Origin: Phycomyces nitens
Lineage: Eukaryota; Mucoromycota; Mucoromycetes; Mucorales; Phycomycetaceae
Direction: 5' to 3'
Assembly: GCA_022702545.1 (NCBI GenBank)
Contig: JAHRBC010000005.1
Location: 2,232,001-2,296,000, forward strand
Length of the DNA stretch: 64,000 nucleotides
Shown: one piece after another, positions 1 to 11,277 of the stretch
Numbering within the stretch: the first letter of the stretch is position 1
Layout of the letters: every line of letters begins with the position of its first letter
Made by a program: the position numbers and the translations under genes
The notes under the pieces: generated by a model
Told to the model about the DNA's origin: nothing
Database searches by the model: none
Seen by the model: the letters and a program-made list of their open reading frames with translations, nothing else

Positions 1-816
1 ATTATGGTACATTGTACCATTTACGCGAAATGTAAAAACACCATCCCTTCCATTTGCAAGGTTCTCATCAATGTTTGCCTTGATTGAGACAAATGCAAAT
101 GCATTATTGAAGGCCCTGATATTTTTGTGAAAGTTTTCAGCTTTCTGGTTTGAGCTATCGTGATTTGTAACAATATCCAATAGCTCTTGTGGGGGTGCAA
201 TAGGTAATGGAAGTGTTATCTTTCCATTGGAGCAACACAATCCGAACCTTGGGTTTTGGACACTGCTAGATTGAAGACGCTCATCTATCCACATGTGCGC
301 ATTGCAAAAGGGGCATCTGCTTTCCATACGTGGAAATATGTGCTGATGATATAGTGGACCATCAGTTTGACAAATGTTTTCCCCGACAATATTTTCAGGA
401 ACAAACGGAATAGTGCGAGCAATTCTATACTGAGAAAATCTTGTAGTAGGTTGATTGGTTGTATTTCTTCTTGTATTAAAAGGACACTCCAAATTTGTTG
501 CCCGGCGATGAGTGCTTGATCCACATCTTGGACAATTGCCAGAAATAGATCTGTCAGACTGTTGTATAATGCTTACAGCAGCAGAAATACCAATTTCTGT
601 TCCTTCTTGATTATGAATAGCTGAAAGATTGTTGCTATTGCTGGGGCAATTGCGATGTGTTGAACGCCTGTGATCATGAGATCCACAGCTTGGGCAAGAC
701 TGATAACCTTGCCTTTGATAAGGACCTGACTGATTGAGAGGACATTCACGATGAGATGTTCTCAGATGAGTGGTAGATCCACATCGGCAAGAATTCATTG
801 TAGTAGTTGAAGGCAT
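1..816 (-). mobile_element. Helitron protein, N-terminal part (runs off the window)
   Basis: The minus strand is open without a stop from an ATG at 816 to the window edge (272 codons). Three repeated cysteine knuckles (CRCGSTTH, CPSCGSHDH, CPRCGSSTH) are followed by the block CPFCNAHMWIDERL, then NPRFGLCCSNGKITLP and a NIRAFNNAFAF / GVFTFRVNGTMYH stretch. This series is the hallmark of the region preceding the Rep/helicase part of Helitron replicases, which mobilise rolling-circle transposons. The HUH nuclease and helicase parts would lie left of position 1. The frame is undamaged here, so the copy could be young, but completeness cannot be judged. The start at 816 is the first ATG of the open frame; a nearby alternative lies six codons in. 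Confidence 0.85.
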
Positions 817-1312
817 GTTGATACTATTTTTAAAAAAATGTGAAAAAGAAAGAACATACAAAACAAATATAAAAACAGCTTATATACTTTGGAGAGTTGA
901 AACAGCAGTTAGAGATCCAGAAGATCAGCTATCCAATCAGTCACACTCTTAAAAATAGGTTCTTTTTTTATTGGTTAACACTTTTGTTGGATAAATTTAA
1001 TAAGTAGCTAAGTCACGTTACTTGTAAAAACTATGGATTTTAAGATAGACCTTTATAAATTTTTAGTTACTTGATACACATAAGTATATGTTTTTGGGGA
1101 AATTATATAGATAAATATACTTTGTTAAAAAGAATTAATTAATCAAATCAATATATTAAAGATATTTTTTACTATATTACTATAGGCAAATACTTATGTT
1201 TTATAAGTAGAATAGAGCAAGTGTATTGAAAGGGGAACGATATCACGTGATGAGTTAGCTAATAGGTAAATCACATGATCTCTAATTTCATTCTGTCTTA
1301 ATAATATGACCA
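817..1312. other. spacer upstream of the Helitron ORF
   Basis: AT-rich sequence with no supported gene. It should contain the promoter of the minus-strand Helitron ORF and possibly its 5' terminus, but I could not recognise a boundary. Confidence 0.5.
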
Positions 1313-1343
1313 GGAGCTTATGCTCCTTCCCCGCTTACGCGGG
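1313..1343. repeat. two adjacent perfect hairpins
   Basis: GGAGC-ttat-GCTCC (1313-1326) is followed three bases later by CCCGC-ttac-GCGGG (1330-1343). Both have 5-bp perfect stems and 4-base loops and abut a 43-bp tandem array. Helitron 3' ends carry such GC-rich hairpins, but these lie on the 5' side of the neighbouring Helitron ORF, so they could belong to another element. Confidence 0.7.
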
Positions 1344-1349
1344 CACCAC

Positions 1350-1655
1350 ACCGGTTGGGCTCAGTCGTTGACTTCGCAAGTAATACGTTTACTGGTTTGG
1401 CTCAGTCGTAGACTTCGCATGTTATATGGTTCTACTTCTTTAGCTCAGTCGTAGACTTCGCAGTTTAAATGTTTCGACCGGTTTGGCTCAGTCGTAGACT
1501 TCGCATTTTATACGTTTTGACTGCTTAGGCTCAGTCGTAGACCGCATTTTATATGTTTCTACCGGTTTGGCTCAGTCGTAGACTTCGCAAGTTATATGTT
1601 TCTACTGGTTTAGCTCAGTTGTAGACTTTGCAACAAATAAGTTGGCTGGTTTTCG
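1350..1655. repeat. 43-bp tandem array, seven copies
   Basis: The core GGCTCAGTCGTAGACTTCGCA recurs, with point changes, at about 1358, 1399, 1442, 1485, 1528, 1569 and 1612, a spacing of 41-43 bp. Between cores lies a more variable stretch of the type TTATATGTTTCTACTGGTT. The core resembles a tRNA A box (TRGCNNAGYNGG, about 11 of 12 positions). I see no matching B box and no tRNA fold. Confidence 0.85.
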
Positions 1656-1684
1656 AATTTTAAGAGAATAGATGATATAAAATA

Positions 1685-2730
1685 TTATCTAGTATCTGGT
1701 TGCTCTGCCTTTCTTTGCGATTACTTCTTGGACTTGATTTGGCATGATGGCTACCAAATTTTCCAAAACTTGAAAAGGTATCTCTAACCATGTTTTGTGG
1801 ATTACTTCTTCAGGCTCATCCAGATTGATTATCTTTTCTCAATTGTGGAAAAGTTTCTGCGCAATATGAGCCCAGATATGCTCAATAGGATTGAGATCTG
1901 GGCTCTGTGCAGGCCAAAAGTCAAAGCTACTCAAGAGACACCTCTCTTTTTTATATCATGTGCCATAAGCACTAGTATGGCAGGGAGCGCCATCTTCTTG
2001 AAACAACAAGAGAAAAACTGCCTGTTTGTATTCTTAGCGAGTTATTCATACCATGGGAGAAGGTACTCGGCCAGACAGACAACGTACTTGTCTTGGTCGA
2101 TATTTCCACAAGATAACCAAAGGGCCAAGACCCTCTCCCCAAGAAACAACCCCAGATCATGTCAGAGCCCTTGCCAGACTTGTATGTACTGACAGAATTC
2201 TCATTGGCATACCTCTCCCCCTTCTTTCCGATAACTCTGATACTGCCATTATTGCCAACAACAAGAAATCTAGACTCATCCGACCAGACAACTGATTTCC
2301 ACTGGTCAACTGTCCAATTGACCTTGTCCTGGCACCATTTCAACCGATTTTCTTTGTGTCTTTAGGTCAGACCAGGCTTATGTGCCAGTAAATGGGATCC
2401 ATAGCCAAGAAGTTTCATGTTTTTACAAAATGTCATCATTGACATGGAAATTCCTACATCCACTAATCTCTGATTCTAGACTGCAATCAAGACGAATGGC
2501 TCCTTGCGAAATGAGCGAGCCATCGCGGCTTGAGTTCGCTTTGTGACCTTTGGAATTGTTTCTAGGGATTTAGAGGGCACGGAAAATGCCTTTATCTCTA
2601 AAGGCCTTTATGACATTGGCAACAATACTCTTTGGAATGTCAAGGGATGTCGGAATCTCAGAGTAAGTGGCGTCTCTTTCCCATTGATCTATAATTTGAC
2701 CCCTCATAAACGCATTCAACTTTTGTCTTT
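1685..2730 (-). pseudogene. Tc1-like (IS630/DDE) transposase, broken
   Basis: Successive pieces of a Tc1-family transposase can be read in different minus-strand frames. Near 2700-2580 there is a helix-turn-helix start (RGQIIDQWERDATYSEI). From about 2343 comes KVNWTVDQWKSVVWSDESRF, which carries the first catalytic Asp. Near 2000-1970 is QEDGAPCHTSA with the second Asp, and near 1900 is WPAQSPDLNPIEHIW with the third acidic position. Frameshifts and stops separate the pieces, so no intact enzyme is encoded. The right side abuts the (AG)n tract at 2751. No clean terminal inverted repeats were found by eye. Confidence 0.85.
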
Positions 2731-2746
2731 TGGGCTTTTGGTTACT

Positions 2747-2750
<4 letters not shown>

Positions 2751-2841
<91 letters not shown>
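2751..2841. repeat. (AG)n microsatellite
   Basis: About 45 uninterrupted AG units. It produces an artificial Arg-Glu repeat in one reading frame, which is not a protein. Confidence 0.97.
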
Positions 2842-2844
<3 letters not shown>

Positions 2845-2979
2845 TTTATTGGCTACTTTTGTTCAAATAAAAGAGTTTGGTGTGCTTATAAGCAAAAGAA
2901 AATAAAGATATGGTAGAAGAAGAAAAAAGAGGGAAAAAAAATAATCTGAAATTGTGACTCCGTACCATCATGGCCTATT

Positions 2980-3779
2980 TTATAGGAGAGTGTACTGGTA
3001 TACATTACTGTTTTCAATTGTCCTCAAACCTCGCTCCCTCTCCATATCCCTGATCATTTGTTCTCTAGCCCTTTCGAGTTCAATGCTACGTTGTATCATC
3101 TTATGAGACGCATCAATAGCAGTGTTCATTGCTTGTCCAGTGACAGTCAGAATTTTACCCATTGCAATGCGCAACACTCGATCATGCCAAAATGCAATGA
3201 GGGGGATTGTCTGCAGAAGCCCTAGAGTCAAAAAATAAAATAAATAAGATGGAATTCGCTTTTATAGAAACGCGTACCTTCGACAGTCCAGTGTTCTTCA
3301 TGGTGTATGATTTTCAATTGTCCTGTTTCAGACTCTTGAAATTTAAGAGTGACCATTACAGGAAGAGCGAGATGTAATAGTGGAAAGATTCGTGGACGGA
3401 GATGCTGGGTCATTAGGATGACACAGTTTTGCTGGTTACAACAAATAGTATCAATTGTAGGTGGGTCTCTATTGAGAACTTTCCAGAGTAGAAAGACACT
3501 TTATATAGATGAGATAGGGTAAGAATAGACTTGTCAATCTTACTGTCGTATGTTTTCTACACCGCTGGTTCGAAGTAGTGGTGAGAGAAAGGATGCATTG
3601 GGGTCAAAGTTTTCAAGAGCTGGATTGTGTTTGGTAGGATCATAAGAATAGAGGTCTGTGGCTAGGGCTGTATAGGCTTTAATTGTATGTGTTGGATTAG
3701 ACACAAGATATATATGATTCTTACAGCGGATATCAAGATCTGCTTGGGGTTGTATTTGAGTCTGGTGTGTGTCTGTCAT
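2980..3779 (-). CDS. SnoaL/NTF2-like protein
   Basis: Three exons join in frame to give 232 aa: 3779-3544, 3498-3278 and 3221-2980, with GT...AG introns of 45 and 56 nt. The middle reads YDPNASFL-like 'FDPNASFLSPLLRTSGVENIR', then 'WKVLNRDPPTIDTI', then 'IIHHEEHWTVEGLLQTIPLI', and a basic, partly amphipathic C-terminus (SIELERAREQMIRDMERER). This order (a DP..LF-type pocket motif, a strand-rich core, then H.DHW) is that of fungal NTF2-fold SnoaL-like proteins of unknown substrate. Family placement is from pattern memory; no catalytic role is claimed. The ATG at 3779 was chosen because the longer open frame upstream starts only with TTG. Confidence 0.6.
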
Positions 3780-4554
3780 GATTGCAGCAAATAATTTGGG
3801 TAAATGAATCAAGATGGTTTGTATTTTTTTTTTTGCAATGCTTTGATTTGCTTTTAACCAGAAATATATATATATATATATATATATGATTTATCTTGTA
3901 TTTATCTGCAAGGGAGAGATCATCTTGGCTGTACGACGTGGCACCTGCGTGTGTAGAATGCATAGTGAAATAATAATAATAATAATAATAATAATAGTAT
4001 TTAAATGGGATAGAATTATCCTGGTTATTATCAAACATGCCAGGCTAAAATCAATGGGTGACCAGCACAGACTGCCAATTAGCATCAATGGCTATTGGAA
4101 TCCATTGTTCAGAGCTCCAATGCATTTGTAGAGCTTTCAAGGCGATTGCAACCATCTTGTTGGCTGTGTGAAAACCAGAATTCAAGGCAGATAGATTAAG
4201 GACAGACTTTGGGTTTCATATCAAGAAAACATTCTCACATGAGATCATGCTCGGCTATCCACCGAAAATGCCTATAAATTACAATGGGATTTCATCGTCG
4301 TGCATGTGTCTGTTTTACATATTTAGAATGACATTGAATTATTATACACTGCCAATTCAACAGCAACAACATTTATAGGCAAACGAAAAGAGAGAGAAAA
4401 GAAGACATAAAGAGTTCAGCACAGCCACAGCCACAGCGACAGCGACAACGACAGCGACAGGCTCTTTTTGTGATATATACATATACATATGCATATATAT
4501 ATATATAATATTTTTAAAAAAAATTAGGTATCGCTTTCTTATTCTTCATGACCA
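3780..4554. other. intergenic, microsatellite-rich
   Basis: No supported gene. Holds an (AT)n run near 3866-3888, a (TAA)n run near 3969-3996, a CAGCGACAGC-type hexamer run near 4420-4460 and another AT run near 4480-4510. Confidence 0.7.
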
Positions 4555-5632
4555 CTAGACTTCCAATTGTCGCTCTAGTCGATCAAGCCGTTCACGTAGT
4601 GCATTGAGCATATTCTGGTATTCATCAGGTCCAATCTCATTCTGAGAACGCACAATGGTAGGAGGACTCCGGAGATGGTCTCTATTGATCTTGGCAGGTG
4701 TGGTTGGCTCAGGTACATGCGCATGTGTATGTGTATGTAGGTGTATGTGAGGGTTAGGCTCAGAAGACGATTCGGCCATCGGTTCAGCAGTCGAGGTGGA
4801 TAAAGGAGAAGAAGGAATGGGAGCAGTAGAAGAGTGGGTGGGGGGTTCAGAAGTATTGGGTGCGTTGGTGTTCTCAAGTGCATCGAGTCTTTTCAGGATA
4901 TCATTAATGGTGTCGTGGAAGCGAGCAGTGGTTTCCTTGTGGGCTTCCTTGATCTGGTTGCGGATCAGACCTTCGATGGTCGTAGAGGATGCCTGGAGGG
5001 TTTGCATAAGGCTAGATGAGCGTCGAATCTGATCATCTAGGGTGGTCTTTAGTGTACGGGTGGTTTCGATTGTGTCAAACAGATGTTCAAACGGTTGCAG
5101 AAACTGTTGGCGCTGAAGAGCAGCAAATGTGGTGGTGGTTGGGGTTTGAGGTGGAAGAGGAACAGCAGCCGCAGTAGTGGGAAGCAAGGCAGAGGTTGAT
5201 CCTGAGCCAGAGCCAGAGGTTGATCCTGAGCCAGAGCCAGAGCCAGTTCCTGGGCCTGAGCCAGAGCCAGTACCTGGGCCAGATCCTGGGCCTGAGCTGG
5301 ACTTTCCCTGGTAGCCATACAATGAAGGTGAAGACACATACTGCTGTGCTTGTTGTGGTTGTGATTGGTGTTGAAAGGTGGCACTGTGGTGGGTTGGCTG
5401 CTGCTGGGAGGGTACGATTGGTGGTATAGCAAACTCCTGTTTACGAGGGGAAGGAGGGAATCCCTTGTCAGCATCCTTGTGGAAACGCACGGGTGCTCGA
5501 GGAGACAGGAGAGGAGCAAGAGTATGGCCGGGTTGGAGTAGTGTCGAGCCATTAGAGCGCCCGGCTGTAGAAGGCGGCTGTTGTGGAGGATGGAAGTAGG
5601 CAGTGTGAGGTTGCTGTTGTTGTGGCTGCTGT

Positions 5633-5664
<32 letters not shown>

Positions 5665-6353
5665 TCTGAATCCAGAGTTGAGTGGTGCAGAGCGTATGCC
5701 AAGTGCATGCTGGTCAGTGTATGCTGGTGGAAAGATGGTCAGATTTCGCGTGTTTTTGCCATGTTTAGCAAGTCGCTTTGATAAGGATGCACTTGTTGGA
5801 AACTGCAAATGAGACTGGGATTGGGACTGGGAACTGACGGTATGAAGTGGTCTAGGAAGCACATTTCTATGCTGTGCAAACCTAAAGGGCTTGTTCTCAT
5901 CCCGTTTAGAGTCTCCTAAATTTGTCTTGGGTCGCTTATTAGGCTCCTCTGGCCTGAAATTAATAATAAACAATGTTAGATTATAATTATAATTATCATT
6001 ATCAATCATTATCATTATTATTATAATTATCATTATTATTGTTATAGATAGGAGAACACTCAATGACTGACTTACTCACTAAGATGGCGAATATGGCTAC
6101 CAGCGCCATTCGCACTTGACAGGACTTTATCGAGTGCCATGGGATTAGTGGTTCCATCATCTGACCTTACAGACCATGGTTGGGAGTGTACTGCTCTGGG
6201 TGAAGCAAGACTAAGGCTCGGTGGGGAAACAGGCTCAGGTTTGACTGGATGCATTACTGGAGACCGATCGCCGTCTGATTCAGGGACGTCTCGGAGGTCC
6301 CTTCCAGGCGATTGCTGTGAGAGAATGGGAGGAAGGGGAGGATGAGCTGGCAT
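4555..6353 (-). CDS. Q/S/P-rich low-complexity protein with C-terminal coiled coil
   Basis: Two exons, 6353-6076 and 5953-4555, join at a consensus GTAAGT donor and TTTCAG acceptor to give 558 aa. The N-terminus is rich in Pro and Ser. A basic stretch (PEEPNKRPKTNLGDSKR) may be a nuclear signal. Then follow NTRNLTIFPPAYTDQ, a poly-Gln tract, a Gly-Ser-Pro repeat (near 5190-5300), a conserved-looking segment LQPFEHLFDTIETTRTLKTT and a helical region with heptads, ending in ALRERLDRLERQLEV. Composition fits a nuclear scaffold or transcription co-regulator, but I do not recognise the family and assign no function. The poly-Gln and Gly-Ser tracts are likely length-variable. Confidence 0.75.
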
Positions 6354-6359
6354 GACTAG

Positions 6360-7672
6360 ATCACAGCAGTTTTTCTTATTTTGAAAGAGGGATAAGCCTT
6401 TTTTTTTTTAATTATCAGTAAAGAAGAATAAATATATATATAAATATATATATATATATATTTAAAGAAAAAAAAAAAGAAAAAACAATAAAGTAGAAAA
6501 GCGACAATGGACCTTGTTCCGCCTAATAGTCACAATGATCGTAAAGAATCTCAAGGCAAGCAAAAATATATGTATATATTATAATATATATACATATATT
6601 ATAAATACATGTATATATAAAAGAGAGAGAAAAAAAGAGAGAGAGGAAAGAGTACAAATTATAGGGATGACAAGATGGCTTAAATATATGTGTATAAAGA
6701 CATTGTAGCGGAGCACTGTTGAAAAGGCACCTCTTGATGATGATAAAAATAGAACACATTATAACACTTGTATACTTCTTTTGACATGGTTTTTTTTATA
6801 TCAATGTGCGAAACAAGATTGTTCGTCTTTTGAAGCATGTCGCCTTTTTTACATTGGAAAAGCACCAATGATTAGGACAATCATTGTTTTGCACATTGAT
6901 AAAAATAGATTCCATGAGGATCATAAGCGTACAAAAATAAAAATATTGCGTTAATTGATTTTATATTTATTTATTTAATTAATTTTCTAGCGTTTCTTTG
7001 GCTGAAAATATACGGCTATTGGCACTATTGGTACCTGAGCATTATAAAGAAACCAATTGGACCCTTTAAATATCCATCTATATTTCTAATATCGGTATAG
7101 CAAGATATTTAGTCCAAGTCAATATTATCGATTATCGTAACTTTTCTGTAATGTCTAATAACAGTAATTAGAATCCAAACAACTGGTCTTGTATCCAGCC
7201 ATTGATATAGATCCTCAAAATCTCATGGAATGATACGCAGAATCAAGAAAGTAAACAAGATAAACAAGTGTGCACGGACCCAGCCCAAAGAGTGCTCGAG
7301 TGTGACTAGGCGATTCAAAGGGCAACAAGACAAGCAAGCCTAATGGGCTAGCTGGCTAATGAGTACCAGATCAGCTTAAATTATTACTACTATACAATAG
7401 CATTGACATTAACCCATCTCAACAAATATAGCTTATACCAACTTTTGACTAGGATATAATTTGTATTTCGCAATAAAAATCTCATCTTTTACACGTCCCA
7501 TTGTTCTGGAGATGTAAATAAATCTCTATTATTACTTCAAACATATCTCTGCCCATGTATATGTATATGTATAGATAGGTTCCCTTGCAAATACGCGTTT
7601 GTGTAAGATGGCTAGGTGTGGTTGGGTGTATGTGAATGTATGTATGGATGCATGCGAGTTATTTGCTAAAGA
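6360..7672. other. intergenic spacer
   Basis: No supported gene. AT repeats lie near 6430-6460 and 6570-6620. It should hold the promoter of the Q-rich gene (leftward) and the 3' end of the TFIIF beta gene. Confidence 0.6.
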
Positions 7673-8869
7673 TTAGACATGAATGGCTTCCATTGCCTCT
7701 TCTTCGTCATCATCTTCTTCTGATGAAGAGATGTCCTTTGTATCTTCCTTGTCACCATTGGGTCTTTCAGCTGCAGAACGCTGCTTGTATTCTGGCTTCA
7801 ACTGGTAGTTGCCTGCGTATGGTCCACGCTTATTGAGGATACAGATCTCGGACAGGATCTCTTTGAGATATTGAGCTGGCTGTTTTGTGTGCTCCACAAT
7901 ACCCTTGAATGACCAATAGGGATATCTGTCAAATGCAGCAAACAGCAGATCCATCAATTCGTTGCGAGGCATACGAGTAGCCTTTTCCTTGTCTGTCCTT
8001 GGTTTCTTGGCGGTCTAGATATTTGATGTCAGCAAGAGGTATATACAAGATTGATGATCTTACAACAAAATCAGAGAAACTGCTGCTTGGCATGCTGCTA
8101 CTTGCTCCTGGTACAAATACAGGCTGATTGTCTTGTCCAAGCACCTGTACCGTGCGCTGAGGTGTGCCAGCATCAATAACGCGCTTTCGCATGATATCAC
8201 GATAGGTGCCAAATTGTGTGGGTGTAGCTGCGCATTCATGGTGCACTCTTCCACTGATCGATTTGCCTAATAAGCCATTTTTATATATATATTATTATTT
8301 TAATATCAGCCTAGGATGATATCCTGTTTACCACCATGCTCGCTTTCTGTAAACACGAATTTGTTGGTGACTTCGCCTGGCAGGATTGAGATGCTGTATT
8401 CACGAGGGATGTTTTCAGTCACTTCGTTTTCAGGCAATACCAAGGAGATCTAGGCATTCAAGTCTCAGTAAAAAAAAGTATATATATATATATCATAACA
8501 CAGTGATATTTACCGCACTCGAGCGTCCAGGTGGTGGTCTGTTGTGGTAAAGAGTCAATCTAAATGCATTCCTAGATTCTGAAATCACCTACTGACTATA
8601 GATCCGGACTGATCCCAAGTTAACATTGTCTTGGTCAATCGCTTTCCATTTGTTAGCAAGGAACTTTGGGACCTATACAACCAAATCTTTAATAGTTTGT
8701 TCTGGCTTGTTGAAAGTATGATTGACTTTACCTTGACCAACCACACTTTTGTGTTTGCATTATCTAGCTTGAGGTCTTCAGCATCTTCATCGTCAACAAC
8801 CTCATCGAGTGATCCCGGGTCGTCTTCAAAGAGAGCATCAACATCAGGATTAGTGCGAGAATCAGACAT
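7673..8869 (-). CDS. TFG2: transcription initiation factor TFIIF, beta subunit (RAP30/Tfg2)
   Basis: Six exons join in frame: 8869-8732, 8672-8593, 8538-8514, 8449-8332, 8266-8064 and 8014-7673, giving 301 aa. The start is acidic, then comes NTKVWLVKVPKFLANKW, the conserved entry to the TFIIF beta dimerisation barrel. The middle contains SISILPGEVTNKFVFTESE. The C-terminal winged helix is clear: MPRNELMDLLFAAFDRYPYW, GIVEHTKQPAQYLKEILSEI and NYQLKPEY. The tail is acidic and Ser-rich. TFIIF binds RNA polymerase II and stabilises the pre-initiation complex. The small third exon (25 nt) is set by frame and splice sites; the segment around 8590-8538 could be joined slightly differently. Confidence 0.93.
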
Positions 8870-9369
8870 TGATAACAGGAGGAAAAGTATCGCTTGAGCC
8901 CATTGATTTTTTTTCCCTATTCAATAGACCCAGCAAATGGCTGTATTGGAATTCCCAAAAGAAATGAAATATGATTTCTATTCCGCTCACAATCACTGCC
9001 TATAGCCATAATATAATATAATATAATAATCTAATATTACGAGTACCAAGATGATGTCCTTTGAGCACTGTTGGGCTATATATTATAATATATATTCTGT
9101 ATTCGCAAACCAAGCTCCTTGATATTCATAAAATGAGGCTCAAAATAATAATAATAATAAAAATAAAATAATTTCTCCTTTTTGGCTTGAAGAAAGTACA
9201 ATATTCCGAGTGCTCATCATCTAGGAACAAGAATCCCTCGTTAAATCAACAAACTTTTTCTGTAGGTAGTAATGAAAATAAAGTATTTAGAAAATACCTG
9301 TATTACTGTAGGCTGCGTCATTGGGCTTCCAACCAAACGTCATTAGTTCTTTTATATATATACATATAC
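8870..9369. other. intergenic spacer
   Basis: Upstream region of the TFIIF beta gene, AT-rich, with short repeats (ATAATATA near 9010-9030, AATAAT near 9145). No supported gene. Confidence 0.6.
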
Positions 9370-9573
9370 AAAAATACCTGCCAAATATTATGAACATCTT
9401 TTAGGTCAAGAGGCTTATGAGACCTCATTCTATTGAAACCATGAACATATAGACTCCAAAATGGGCTTTAGATCTAGACTATCTGGTAGCCACCCAAAAA
9501 AAAATCTCTAGGGTATTTTCTGTATGTTATGACATTGGTGCCTTGTGAGGGGCAAAGGTGATTATTTGCAAAA
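9370..9573 (+). repeat. left inverted-repeat arm
   Basis: Matches 11072-11277 in reverse complement. Shared landmarks include GGTCAAGAGGCTTATGAGAC, GGGCTTTAGATCTAGACTAT and CCTTGTGAGGGGCAAAG. Confidence 0.85.
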
Positions 9574-10686
9574 TGGTAAAAATGCTTTTTGAACCTCTTG
9601 TATAATTTAAAGCATTCATAACATGGGTTAGCACTAAAGTGAGTCTGCCACTCTTGAACAAATAAACTCTAGACAAAATCAGAACCTTCATTTCCTTGTA
9701 CCTTTTGGTATAATACAGAGAATATTGAATAAACAAAAAAAAGATAAAGGTTGACATTGAGTCTCTATTTGTTTTTATTCCAGAGCTTGGATGTCTATAA
9801 AAATACGTGTATTGAAATGCTGTCATCACTGGGCCAGAGTCTGGCTTATCCAACTGATCACCAAAATTCTAATTACACCAGTGCTGATACGATTGCATCA
9901 GGCCGTATTTCTGGTGCTGACTTGTCCATTCTAGTGGTCTTTATATTGAACAATAGCAAGAGTTTATGTATCCAGTCTATTCTTGTCTGTGGTTAGAGTA
10001 TATATTTGGCCCAAACATAATCTGCTATATAAGTTGAAAATACTTTTTAATTTCACCTTTGTATTTTTTTTTGGCAGCTATACTCCAGATCCAAAAGATC
10101 TCGTTATTTGGGTGACATGCTTTACGAATAAGTGTCAGAGTGGCCCCAATAGTCATGAAACTATCCTTTGTAAAATAGGGTAATTTTTCCAGGACTTGAG
10201 ATACTTGTTCTTGATGACCCAAAAGATTATTGGAATATTCGTTTGCAATGGAATGAGTATCAACTTTGTATGTTTTTGATATTATTGCAAAAAAAAAAGA
10301 GTAATGGTATCAGAAGAATCAAGCACCTGAGGCTTATCTTTTTTTTTTTTTTACCTTTCAGGTATCTGCTCCCCTCTGTTTCTTTACTAATTTGTTAAAG
10401 GACTTGATTATTATTATTAAACCAAGATGATGTGTAAAGCAAAAGTGATTTTCAATAATGGTATTGCAATACAAATGTCAGTGGTTCCAGTCAGTATGTT
10501 TGGGCTACTAGAGAAAGATCCTTGATATTGCTGTCCTACCGATAAACGTTGGGCGCTCAAGTGTTTCTAGAAATCAATGTTGCAACTTTGGCCATTTTAT
10601 AGAATGTACAGCGATATTTGGTAGAAATATTAATGTTTGGGAACAATGTACTTTATCTTTTAGAAAGTTTCTGCCAGAGAATGTCC

Positions 10687-10724
<38 letters not shown>

Positions 10725-11071
10725 TTAGTTTTGATAGTAGATTCTGCATAGTTTTTTTTTCTGTTTAATAAAGCGCTAATGTATTAGCCGTTGTATCGAC
10801 TGGTCCATTTACAATGATAGTTTGACTTTTGGAGCCAATTGCTGGTTTCCTAGCCTGCTCATCCTTGAGCTCTAAAATAAACTGTGGCTACCAATAAAAA
10901 CAAAAAGGAAAAAGAAAAGACATGTAGTTCTCTTGCTATACCTTGAGCTTTTATCCAATATCTTTAATCCAAATAACAGCTTTAGTGTTGTGCCAAAAAG
11001 TACAAGGCAATATAGACTTTTGTTTTACCTAGAGTGCATTTGGTCAAGAGGGGCTGAACCATTTTTTTTTC

Positions 11072-11277
11072 TTTTGCAAATAACTGCTTTGCCCCTCACA
11101 AGGCACCAATGTCATAACATACAGAAAATACCCTAGAGATTTTTTTGTTTGGGTGGCTAGCAGATAGTCTAGATCTAAAGCCCATTTTTGGAGTCTATAT
11201 GTTCATGGTTTCAATAGAATGATGTCTCATAAGCCTCTTGACCTAAAAGATGTTCATAATATTTGCCAGGTATTTTT
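11072..11277 (-). repeat. right inverted-repeat arm
   Basis: Reverse complement of the arm at 9370-9573, with a few substitutions and small indels. Confidence 0.85.

Larger units (their letters stand above)
9370..11277. mobile_element. element bounded by ~205-bp inverted repeats
   Basis: The arm at 9370-9573 is repeated in reverse complement at 11072-11277, at roughly 90-95 percent identity by eye. The arms start with AAAATACCTG and end near GGGGCAAAG...TTTGCAAAA. The ~1.5-kb interior contains an AT run near 10690-10722 and no recognisable transposase. The arrangement fits a non-autonomous TIR transposon or a foldback element. AT repeats on both outer sides hide any target-site duplication. 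Confidence 0.75.

Noticed and set aside
1350..1655. tRNA genes or a CRISPR array
   Set aside because: The A-box-like motif lacks a B box and fold. The units are contiguous and diverged, without unique spacers of constant size, and the genome is fungal.
2543..2905. ORF with a long Arg-Glu repeat
   Set aside because: Produced by translating the (AG)n microsatellite; the rest overlaps the broken transposase.
5049..5708. 219-aa minus-strand ORF rich in Leu, Gln and Ala
   Set aside because: A shadow of the Q-rich gene in another frame; the low-complexity repeats keep it open.
10025..10222. Short ORFs inside the long-armed element as a transposase
   Set aside because: No recognisable motif, short length and mixed strands; not enough to call a gene.
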